From NCBI RefSeq assembly GCF_050632745.1, contig NZ_JBODSD010000002.1, positions 992,001 to 1,056,000 of the forward strand: 64,000 bases of DNA, in the 5' to 3' direction. Under the pieces are notes generated by a model that was not told where the DNA came from, did no database searches, and was given only the letters and a program-made list of their open reading frames with translations. Positions 55,907 to 64,000 of the stretch are shown in pieces. Source of the stretch: Mumia sp050632745 (GTDB taxonomy: Bacteria; Actinomycetota; Actinomycetes; Propionibacteriales; Nocardioidaceae). The number at the start of each line of letters is the position of its first letter. Within the stretch, counting starts at the first letter, position 1. The position numbers and the translations under genes are program-made.

Positions 55907-58416
55907 CGTCCGCTCCTCGTCACCGTCAGCGTGGAATCTCCGGTCAGCCCCTCGACCACGAGCGCCCCGTCGTCGGAGCGGGCCTGGACCGCGCGGCCGT
56001 CGACCGTGACCTCGCTGCCCGCCGCGCCCGGAAGGCGTACGGCGTACGTGGTCCCGTCCGGCGCCTCGACCGCCACCCGCAGGCCGCGCTTGTCGGTACG
56101 CCACGCGGTCGTGATCGTCCCGTGCGGCGTCGGCACGGCCCCCTGCGCCCAGCTCAGTCCGTCCACCGGCGTCGGCGCGACCTCGAACTCCCGGAACCCG
56201 GCCTCGGTCGGCGTCACACCCAGCACCTCCTGGGTCAGGAAGTTGGTCGGCGCAGCGGCCCAGCCGTGGCTCTGGCTGGTGTACGCCCCGAGCCCGAGGC
56301 CGCCGTCGGGCGACACCGTCTCCCAGAACGTCTTCGTGCTGTCGGGGCCGTCGAGCATGTGGCCCCACGTCCGCCGCAGCACGCTCAGCGCGCCCTCGGC
56401 GTCGCCTGCCTCCGCGTACGCCGCCAGCTCGTGGCTCGCGACGAACGGGCTGATGTAGTCGGGGACCGCGTTGCCCTCGGTCGTGTCGACCCCCCGCTCA
56501 CCGTGCGGCGTCGCGAGCTTCGCCTCGAAGAACTCGAGGATCCGCTGCGTCTGCTCGCGCGTCGCGACCCCGGTGACGATGGCGAGCGCGTTGGCGTCGA
56601 GCGGGTGTGCCTTCGACCCGGCGATCGTCCGGAACGCCCCGGCCTCGTCGTCCCACAGCGTGTCGGCGACGGCCTTCGCGGTGCGGTCGGCCGCTGCCGT
56701 CCAGGTCGCGGCGAGATCGTCCTCGCCCAGCTCCTGGGCGGCGGACACCGCCGAGCGCAGGCCCTTGACGTACACGAGGTTGTTGTACGTCTCCTTGCCC
56801 GCCTGGCCGTACCCCCAGTGGCCGGAGGCCGAGCCGGGCACGTCCCACAGACCGTCGTCGTCGACGTTCTTCTCGGCCCACGCGACGTTGCCCTTCAGCG
56901 CGTCGAACCAACGGCTGAGGAACGTCTTGTCACCCGTGTAGAGGTAGTGCGTCCAGTAGTTCTGCATCCACCACGACGCGTACTCGCCCCAGTTGTACGT
57001 GAACCCGGCAGGCTCGGGCAGGTAGACGCCCGGGATCTGCCCGTCGGCCGACGGGTGCGCGGCGAACCACTCGACGGCGTTCTTCGCCGGCTCGCTCGCG
57101 CCGGTCGTCAGGTACGCCACGGTGTTCGAGACGACGTTGTCGCCGCCCCAGTCGTAGCGATCACGCTTGGCGCCGTCGCTGAGGAACGCCTCGCCCTGCG
57201 CCACGAGCTGGTCGTTGCGGACCGGCCCGGGGGTCGCCGGGTAGGGACGGCCGGTGTCGGAGGCGATCGTGGACATCTGCGCCGTGTACGCCCCGGCGTA
57301 CCACAGCTCGTTGAGCTCACGGTCGCTGGAGAGGAACGCGCCCTTGTAGTCGTCCAGATCGGGGTTGGTCGGGTCGGCGGTGAACGTCAGCTCGAGGTCG
57401 GACAGCGTCGCCGACCCGGGGCTGTCGAGGAAGACCATCAGGTAGCGGAACCCGCCGCGGATGACCTCGTCCTCGACCGGCCCGTCCTTGTCGAGGGCGA
57501 AGTAGTGCGTCTCCGTCGCGACACCGGACGGGTCCTGGCTGTAGTCGGACACCGACGTCATGTAGGTGTCGGACTCGCTGAACGCCAGCCCGAGGCGCGG
57601 TGCGCCCTCGACGTCGGACGCGTTCAGCGAGATCGTGCCGCCGACCTCCTGACCGAAGTCGTAGATCACGTACGGCTTCGCGAAGAACCCGGCATCCAGG
57701 TGCGTCTCGCCGCGCCCGGCCGCACCGCGGGGGTTGCGCGCCGACCCGCCGTAGCCGGGCTCGGCCGCGGCGGTCCGGGTGCTGCTCGCCCACACGCCCG
57801 CGATGCGGGCACCGTCGCCGGGGTTCTCGAGGTTGCGGAACGTGACCTCGACGGTCGGAGAGCTCACCGCGCGCGCCGGCACGCGGACGCTGTAGTGGGT
57901 GGCGCCGATCGGACGCCCCTGCGCGGCGTACAGCGCCATCGTCCGGGTGTGGACGACCTGCCCGTCGACCAGCACCTCGTACCGTGCTCCGGCACTGCCG
58001 GCCTCCTCGACGCGGAGGTCGAAGGCGCGGTGCGCGGGGACCCGGAGCTGGTAGGAGAAGTGGCCCCCCGCGACGCCGACCCCGGCACGGCGCACCTTGA
58101 GCCCGCCGACGGTCGCGGTGTCGCTCGTGCCCACGTCGAGCCCGTGCGCCGCGTCCTCCGACGCGGCGGAGGATGCCGTCACGTAGTCGTGGTTGACCTC
58201 TGAGGACTCGGCGACCGTGACCGGTCGAACGGTCCGGGACGACGGTGCGAGGACGTACCGGTCCGCCTGGGAGAGGGGTGGGAGCCCGAGCATCCCGGAT
58301 GCCCCGTCGGGCCCCCGGGCGGTGACGCCGTCCGCTGCCACCGGGACGGCGATCGCGCCGACGAGCGCCAGGCTCGCGATCAGGACTGACGTCTTGGCTG
58401 TTCCCGAACCCTGCAC
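55903..58416 (-). CDS. Secreted alpha-L-rhamnosidase-like enzyme (GH78-type), first gene of the operon
   Basis: This protein (837 residues from the chosen GTG) has a signal peptide and a (alpha/alpha)6 catalytic core. DGAKRDRYDWGGDN is the same motif variant as in the next gene, and KTFWETVSPDG and HGWAAAPTNFL follow. It lacks the C-terminal module of the paralogue. The start is uncertain: GTG at 58416 has GGGGGAG just upstream, while 58428 (GTG) and 58461 (TTG) are alternatives; the upstream operator favours 58416. Confidence 0.8.
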   Translation of the reverse strand: MQGSGTAKTSVLIASLALVGAIAVPVAADGVTARGPDGASGMLGLPPLSQADRYVLAPSSRTVRPVTVAESSEVNHDYVTASSAASEDAAHGLDVGTSDTATVGGLKVRRAGVGVAGGHFSYQLRVPAHRAFDLRVEEAGSAGARYEVLVDGQVVHTRTMALYAAQGRPIGATHYSVRVPARAVSSPTVEVTFRNLENPGDGARIAGVWASSTRTAAAEPGYGGSARNPRGAAGRGETHLDAGFFAKPYVIYDFGQEVGGTISLNASDVEGAPRLGLAFSESDTYMTSVSDYSQDPSGVATETHYFALDKDGPVEDEVIRGGFRYLMVFLDSPGSATLSDLELTFTADPTNPDLDDYKGAFLSSDRELNELWYAGAYTAQMSTIASDTGRPYPATPGPVRNDQLVAQGEAFLSDGAKRDRYDWGGDNVVSNTVAYLTTGASEPAKNAVEWFAAHPSADGQIPGVYLPEPAGFTYNWGEYASWWMQNYWTHYLYTGDKTFLSRWFDALKGNVAWAEKNVDDDGLWDVPGSASGHWGYGQAGKETYNNLVYVKGLRSAVSAAQELGEDDLAATWTAAADRTAKAVADTLWDDEAGAFRTIAGSKAHPLDANALAIVTGVATREQTQRILEFFEAKLATPHGERGVDTTEGNAVPDYISPFVASHELAAYAEAGDAEGALSVLRRTWGHMLDGPDSTKTFWETVSPDGGLGLGAYTSQSHGWAAAPTNFLTQEVLGVTPTEAGFREFEVAPTPVDGLSWAQGAVPTPHGTITTAWRTDKRGLRVAVEAPDGTTYAVRLPGAAGSEVTVDGRAVQARSDDGALVVEGLTGDSTLTVTRSGR

Positions 58417-58429
58417 GAGCTCCCCCACA

Positions 58430-58441
58430 TGAATCGTTTCA
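58430..58441. promoter_or_regulatory. LacI-family operator of the rhamnosidase operon
   Basis: On the minus strand TGAAACGATTCA differs at one position from the common LacI-family palindrome TGAAACGTTTCA. It lies 14 bp upstream of the chosen start. A local LacI regulator gene is not in the window. Confidence 0.55.
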
Positions 58442-58442
58442 A

Positions 58443-58458
58443 TGTGACGGTGATCACT
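58443..58458. promoter_or_regulatory. CRP-like site upstream of the rhamnosidase operon
   Basis: TGTGACGGTGATCACT matches TGTGA-N6-TCACA at nine of ten positions. It directly abuts the LacI-type operator, an arrangement typical of catabolic sugar operons. Confidence 0.5.
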
Positions 58459-58534
58459 CAATCAGGGGGTCATTGCATGGCACAACCTTCGTGTCCGGAA
58501 CCGGCCACGCGGTTGGTGACGCAGAATCGCCGGG

Positions 58535-58936
58535 TCAGCGCCGCGTGCGCCGGATCACGAACGCCTGGGCGTCGGTGAACCGCACCGGCAGGTTGCGCAC
58601 CTTCGGGACGGCGACGTCGCGCGCCTCGAGCTCGGCCTCGAGCTCGACGACACGCGCCTGCAGCGCCAGCACCTGGTTCTCGAGCTCGAGGACGCGCTTG
58701 ACGCCCTCGAGCCCGAGCCCCTCGGCGGTGAGCTGGGCGACCGAGCGCAGCAGCTCGATGTCGCGCAGCGAGTAGCGACGCCCGCCACCCCCGGTCCGGG
58801 CCGGGCTGACCAGCCCGAGCCGGTCGTACGTCCGCAGCGTCTGCGGGTGCAGCCCCGAGAGCTCGGCGGCCACGCTGATCACGAAGACCTTGGCCTCCGG
58901 GCCCGGCGGGACGAAGTCACCCTCCGAGCGGTTCAT
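58535..58936 (-). CDS. hspR: Heat-shock repressor HspR (MerR family)
   Basis: This 133-residue protein has a MerR-type helix-turn-helix (SGLHPQTLRTYDRLGLVSPAR, RRYSLRDIELL) and a coiled-coil segment (VKRVLELENQVLALQARV). It is the last gene of dnaK-grpE-dnaJ-hspR, its ATG overlapping the dnaJ stop by one base. HspR binds HAIR repeats with DnaK as co-repressor; HAIR-like repeats are visible upstream of dnaK and clpB in this window. Confidence 0.92.
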   Translation of the reverse strand: MNRSEGDFVPPGPEAKVFVISVAAELSGLHPQTLRTYDRLGLVSPARTGGGGRRYSLRDIELLRSVAQLTAEGLGLEGVKRVLELENQVLALQARVVELEAELEARDVAVPKVRNLPVRFTDAQAFVIRRTRR

Positions 58937-60078
58937 CACGCACCTCCGGAGAACAGCGTCGCTCGCGGGTCGTCGCCGTCGCGGGCGGTCCGGAACGACT
59001 CGACCGCGGCCCGCGCGTCCTCGGTCAGGGCCGACGGCACCTGGACCTCGACCGTCACGAGCAGGTCGGCCTTGGTGCCGTCCTTGCGGGGCGCGCCCTT
59101 GCCACGGGCGCGGAACGTGCGGCCGTTGGGCGTGCCCGCCGGCACCTTGATGCGGACCGGCGCACCGTTGAGCGTCGGCACCGCGATCTCCGCACCGAGG
59201 GCAGCCTCGTCGAAGGCGACCGGCACCGTGATCGTCAGGTTGTCGCCCTTGCGTCCGAACACCCGGTGGGGCTGGACGTGGACGGTGACGAGGAGGTCGC
59301 CGCTCGGGCCACCGTTCTCGCCCTTCGCGCCCTTGCCCTTCAGGCGGATGCGCTGCCCGTCCTTGACGCCCGCGGGGATGCGGACCTGCATGGTGCGCGA
59401 CGACGTGGCGCGCCCCGACCCGTGGCAGGTGCCGCACGGGTCGTCGACCACGAGCCCGCGACCGCGGCAGACGTCGCACGGCTCGGTCATCGCGAACAGG
59501 CCGCCCGACGCGCTGGTCTGCATGCCGCTGCCCTCGCAGTTGGGGCAGACCCGCGGCACGGTCCCGGCCTTGGCGCCGGTGCCGTGGCACGTCGGGCACG
59601 GCTCGTCGCTCGTCGTGCGCAGCGGCACCGTGACGCCGGAGATCGCGTCGTCGAACGACAGCGTCGCCTCCGACTCGACGTCGGCACCGCGTCGTGCGGG
59701 CGCGGACCGCGTGCGCGAGCCGCCCCCGAACATCCCGCCGAGCAGGTCGGAGAAGTCGAACCCGCCCGTCGTCGTGGTGCCGCCCGGGTAGCCGAACCCA
59801 CCGCCGGAGCCCTGGCGGCCGAAGCCGCCGAACCCGCCGCCGGAGGAGAACATCGCCCGCTGCTCGTCGTACTCCTTGCGCTTGTCCGCGTGGGAGAGCA
59901 CGGCGTACGCCTCGGAGATCTCCTTGAACTTCTCCTCGGCAGCCTTGTCACCGGGCTTCGCGTCGGGGTGGTGGTCCCGGGCGAGCTTGCGGTACGCCTT
60001 CTTGATGTCGGACGCGCTCGCGTCCTTCGAGACTCCCAGGATCTTGTAGAAGTCCTTCTCGAACCACTCGTTGTTCAC
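58936..60078 (-). CDS. dnaJ: Chaperone DnaJ
   Basis: This 380-residue protein has a J domain with YRKLARDHHPD (His-Pro-Asp at about 33-35), a Gly/Phe-rich region, the Cys-rich zinc domain (CPTCHGTG, CPNCEGSG, CDVCRGRG, CGTCHGSG) and C-terminal substrate domains. It stimulates DnaK. It lies 32 bp after grpE. Confidence 0.95.
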   Translation of the reverse strand: MNNEWFEKDFYKILGVSKDASASDIKKAYRKLARDHHPDAKPGDKAAEEKFKEISEAYAVLSHADKRKEYDEQRAMFSSGGGFGGFGRQGSGGGFGYPGGTTTTGGFDFSDLLGGMFGGGSRTRSAPARRGADVESEATLSFDDAISGVTVPLRTTSDEPCPTCHGTGAKAGTVPRVCPNCEGSGMQTSASGGLFAMTEPCDVCRGRGLVVDDPCGTCHGSGRATSSRTMQVRIPAGVKDGQRIRLKGKGAKGENGGPSGDLLVTVHVQPHRVFGRKGDNLTITVPVAFDEAALGAEIAVPTLNGAPVRIKVPAGTPNGRTFRARGKGAPRKDGTKADLLVTVEVQVPSALTEDARAAVESFRTARDGDDPRATLFSGGA

Positions 60079-60110
60079 GAGACCACCTCCTCACACGTCG
60101 TTCGTACGGG

Positions 60111-60703
60111 TCACTCGGGCGCCGGCTCCGACGCGCCCTCGTCGGACTCCACCTCGGCCGTCTCGACCGGGGTGTCGTCGTGCTCGACGACGGCGACGCG
60201 CGCCGGGCGCAGCACCTTGTCACCGATGCGGTAGCCGACCTGCATGATCGCGTCGACGGTCGGCTCACCCTCGGGGGCGTCGGCGTCGAGGCGGTGCATC
60301 AGCGCCTCGTGGAGCACCGGGTCGAACACGTCGCCGTGCTTGCCGAACGGCTCCAGCCCGTGGGCGCTCGTCGCCTGCACCAGCGAGTCGGCGACGGCCT
60401 TGAAGCCGCCCTCGAGCTCGCCGTGGTCGCGCGCCCGCCCGATGTCGTCGAGGACCGGGAGGAACGACGCGAGCACCGACGCGGTCGCGTTGACCCGCTG
60501 CACCTCGCGGTCGCGGTCGACCCGCCGCTTGTAGTTGACGTACTCGGCCTGGAGGCGCTGCAGGTCGGCGGTGCGCTCGGCGAGCTGGCGGGCGAGGTCG
60601 CCCTCGGCCCGCTCCGCCTCCTGGGCCTCGGCCTCGGGGGCCGGAGCAGTCTCCTGCTCCGACCCCTCGGCCTGCGCCTCAGGCGTGATGTCGTGGTCCG
60701 ACG

Positions 60704-60707
<4 letters not shown>
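60111..60707 (-). CDS. grpE: Nucleotide exchange factor GrpE
   Basis: This 198-residue protein has an acidic N-terminus, a long coiled coil (LQRLQAEYVNYKRRVDRD) and the GrpE beta domain (VDAIMQVGYRIGDKVLRPARV). It releases ADP from DnaK. Its start overlaps the dnaK stop as ATGA. Confidence 0.95.
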
Positions 60708-62551
<1,844 letters not shown>

Positions 62552-62626
62552 GAGTTCCTCCTGATGGATCGTGGGGCGGGCACGTCCTGGATCGAACGCG
62601 CGCCCGCCGTTTGCAGCACTCCGTTA

Positions 62627-62671
62627 GTTGAGTCTGATCCTATCAACTTATGTGAGCGCGGCTTCATTCCC
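62627..62671 (-). promoter_or_regulatory. dnaK promoter: HAIR-like HspR operator and SigR/SigH-type promoter
   Basis: GTTGAGT-N7-TATCAAC (62627-62647) follows the HAIR architecture. On the minus strand GGGAAT (62671-62666), 18 bases, then GTT (62647-62645) matches the SigR/SigH consensus. The GTT lies inside the inverted repeat, as in clpB, so repressor and sigma factor would compete. Confidence 0.7.
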
Positions 62672-62720
62672 ACCGTAGCGCGGAGGACTCGGGGCGCCAC
62701 AGTGGGGCAGGGTGATCTCC

Positions 62721-63185
62721 ATGACCGAACCCGAACGACCGCAGCCGACCACGCCGTCGCGGCCGCCCGAGGCCGACCGGTACGCCCTGGAGCCCCACCC
62801 CGAGGGCGGGTGGTTCCGGCAGACGTGGGCGTCGCCGGTCAGCGTCACGCTGCCCCACGGGCGGGTCCGTCCCACCGCGACGCTGATCGTCTTCTGCCTT
62901 CCGCCGGGCGAGTCGTCGGCGTGGCACGTGGTCGCCTCGGACGAGGTCTGGATCCACAACGAGGGCGCACCGGTCGTGCTCGAGCTCGGAGGCACCGCCG
63001 AGCAGCCTGCGGCCGACGACGCCGTCACGCGCGCGGTCGTCGGCCCGGGCACGGCCGCCGGCGAGGCGCTGCAGGTCGTCGTGCCTGCGGGCACGTGGCA
63101 GCGCACGGTCCCCGGCGACCGTACGGCGGTGGTGTCGTGCCTGGTCTCGCCCGGCTTCGACTTCGCGGACTTCCGTCTGGCCTGA
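62721..63185 (+). CDS. Cupin_5 (DUF985) domain protein
   Basis: This 154-residue protein has a DUF985 cupin core: LEPHPEGGWFRQTWASPV, TATLIVFCLPPGESSAWHVV, SDEVWIHNEGAPV and VVPAGTWQ. His and Glu residues may bind metal. Function is not established. ATG at 62721 with GGGGCAGG upstream; a GTG three codons earlier is less likely. Confidence 0.82.
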   Translation: MTEPERPQPTTPSRPPEADRYALEPHPEGGWFRQTWASPVSVTLPHGRVRPTATLIVFCLPPGESSAWHVVASDEVWIHNEGAPVVLELGGTAEQPAADDAVTRAVVGPGTAAGEALQVVVPAGTWQRTVPGDRTAVVSCLVSPGFDFADFRLA

Positions 63186-63206
63186 CGGACGTCGCGGCGG
63201 AGGCTG

Positions 63207-63659
63207 CTACTCCGCGAAGATCGCGAGGGTGCGCGCGACGCACACCGGCTTGTCGACACCCTCGGCCTCGAGGGTGAAGTCGACCGTGACGCGCTGGCCG
63301 AAGGCTGCGGGCGCGACCTCGACGAGGGTGGCGCGGCCGCGGACCTTCGATCCGACGGGGAGCGGGGCGGGGAAGCGCACCTTGTCGGAGCCGTAGTTGA
63401 CGCCCATCTTGACGCCCTCGACCTTGTAGGTCTCCGCCGACAGCATCGGGATCAGCGAGACGGTCAGGTAGCCGTGCGCGATCGTCCGGCCGAACGGACC
63501 CTGCGCCGCCTTCTCGGGGTCGACGTGGATCCACTGGTGGTCGCCGGTCGCCTCCGCGAAGAGGTTCACCTGCTCCTGGGTGACCTCGTGCCAGTCGCTG
63601 ACGCCCAGCTCCTCCCCCACGCAGGACGTGAGCTCGGCCAGGTTCTTGAAGACGCGCAT
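63207..63659 (-). CDS. MaoC-family hydratase (R-specific enoyl-CoA hydratase-like)
   Basis: This 150-residue hot-dog-fold protein has the hydratase motif FAEATGDHQWIHVDPEKA with Asp-His and the following GPFGRTIAHGYLTVS. It fits enoyl-CoA hydratases of fatty acid or polyketide metabolism. A 14-bp palindrome just upstream of the ATG may be its operator. Confidence 0.87.
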   Translation of the reverse strand: MRVFKNLAELTSCVGEELGVSDWHEVTQEQVNLFAEATGDHQWIHVDPEKAAQGPFGRTIAHGYLTVSLIPMLSAETYKVEGVKMGVNYGSDKVRFPAPLPVGSKVRGRATLVEVAPAAFGQRVTVDFTLEAEGVDKPVCVARTLAIFAE

Positions 63660-63675
63660 CCGGATCCCTCCGCAC

Positions 63676-63689
63676 TAAGCGATCGCTTA
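63676..63689. promoter_or_regulatory. Perfect 14-bp palindrome upstream of the MaoC gene
   Basis: TAAGCGATCGCTTA is a perfect palindrome 17 bp upstream of the MaoC start. It resembles TetR-family operators of fatty acid genes. The regulator is not in the window. Confidence 0.5.
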
Positions 63690-63748
63690 CTGGAGCCGAT
63701 CCTAGAGGACGCGACGTGACGGTCGGCACACCCCCTTCGCGTCGGCGC

Positions 63749-64000
63749 TCAGCGGACCAGCCAGGGCACCAGCGCGAGAAGGACACCGAGCAGGAGCAGC
63801 GCCGAGTCGGCGCGCGACCAGGGGGCCGGCTCGGCCCACGTGCGCGTCCGGGCGTCGGCGAACCCGCGCGCGTCCATGGCCACCGACATCCGCGCCGCGT
63901 CCCGCAGCGCCGAGACGAGCAGGGCGAACGCCAACGAGACCGCGTGGCGCAACCGCGAGACCGGGTTGCGGGTCGGGCCGAACCCACGCGCCCGACGCGT
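63749..64000 (-). CDS. ECF transporter T component (second system), C-terminal fragment
   Basis: The last 83 codons of an EcfT protein reach the window edge. ARGFG and SVAMDARGFAD are the two Ala-Arg-Gly coupling motifs, followed by two hydrophobic segments and WLVR at the end. It is distinct from the T subunit at 6210-7292. ATPase and S genes lie outside the window, if present. Confidence 0.78.
   Translation of the reverse strand, partial: TRRARGFGPTRNPVSRLRHAVSLAFALLVSALRDAARMSVAMDARGFADARTRTWAEPAPWSRADSALLLLGVLLALVPWLVR

Noticed and set aside
62616..62634. Possible CIRCE (HrcA) element upstream of dnaK (ACTC...GAGT)
   Set aside because: The half sites are separated by 8 bases instead of 9 and the outer arms do not match; the overlapping GTTGAGT-N7 repeat fits HspR better and hspR is in the operon.

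Overview
The window is about 72% G+C, with GTG starts, many 4-bp stop/start overlaps (ATGA, GTGA) and actinobacterial gene sets: dnaK-grpE-dnaJ-hspR, HspR-type operators, an AfsR/SARP regulator and MctC with DUF3311. I infer an actinobacterium of the order Propionibacteriales, plausibly Nocardioidaceae; the sequence alone does not give the species. I see no tRNA, rRNA, insertion sequence, prophage or CRISPR array. Gene density is high: the longest gaps without a gene are 17474-17714 (241 bp) and 7965-8173 (209 bp, filled by a riboswitch).

Layout. 1-3.1 kb: end of a glutamine amidotransferase-like hydrolase, an aldehyde dehydrogenase, an SDR oxidoreductase and a FadR-type regulator, which resembles a gamma-glutamyl-polyamine catabolic locus. 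3.1-8.2 kb (minus strand): a cobalamin riboswitch followed by a tightly coupled operon encoding a membrane-anchored DUF4430-like protein, the T, fused double-A and S subunits of an ECF transporter, and a membrane-tailed ABM-domain protein. 8.2-11.8 kb: a PNPOx-like protein and membrane proteins. 11.8-20.1 kb: cobalamin genes (cobL, cobA, cobT, cobS, cobU) interrupted by an epimerase-like SDR and the DUF3311-mctC symporter operon. 20.3-27.1 kb: a lipoprotein, a soluble Cache-domain protein, a FadR-type regulator and a polyamine ABC transporter (potADBC order). 27.2-38.1 kb: sirtuin, lytic transglycosylase, tetR-MMPL exporter, acyl-CoA oxidase-like enzyme, SIMPL protein, GNAT, type II NADH dehydrogenase and dihydrolipoyl dehydrogenase. 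38.2-49.9 kb: LVIVD protein and DUF305 lipoprotein, a duplicated-fold membrane protein, clpB, an acyltransferase-SGNH protein, a lipoprotein and a large SARP regulator. 49.9-58.4 kb: a three-gene secreted glycosidase operon (two GH78-like enzymes and a DUF5722 protein). 58.5-62.6 kb: the chaperone operon. 62.7-64 kb: DUF985 cupin, MaoC hydratase and the edge of a second ECF T subunit.

How the parts work together. Cobalamin economy is the strongest theme: a B12 riboswitch controls a transporter that probably imports a corrinoid, and the nearby cobU/cobT/cobS genes can finish imported cobinamide into cobalamin. cobL has a visibly decayed CbiT half. A second theme is polyamines: uptake (potADBC with FadR and a Cache protein) and catabolism (left edge). 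A third is heat-shock control: hspR lies in the dnaK operon, and both dnaK and clpB carry a HAIR-like inverted repeat overlapping a GGAAT-N18-GTT (SigR/SigH-type) promoter. The rhamnosidase operon is preceded by a LacI-type operator and a CRP-like site, as expected for a catabolic sugar operon. Several genes start 6-8 bases after a TANNNT hexamer and have no ribosome binding site, so they are probably leaderless.
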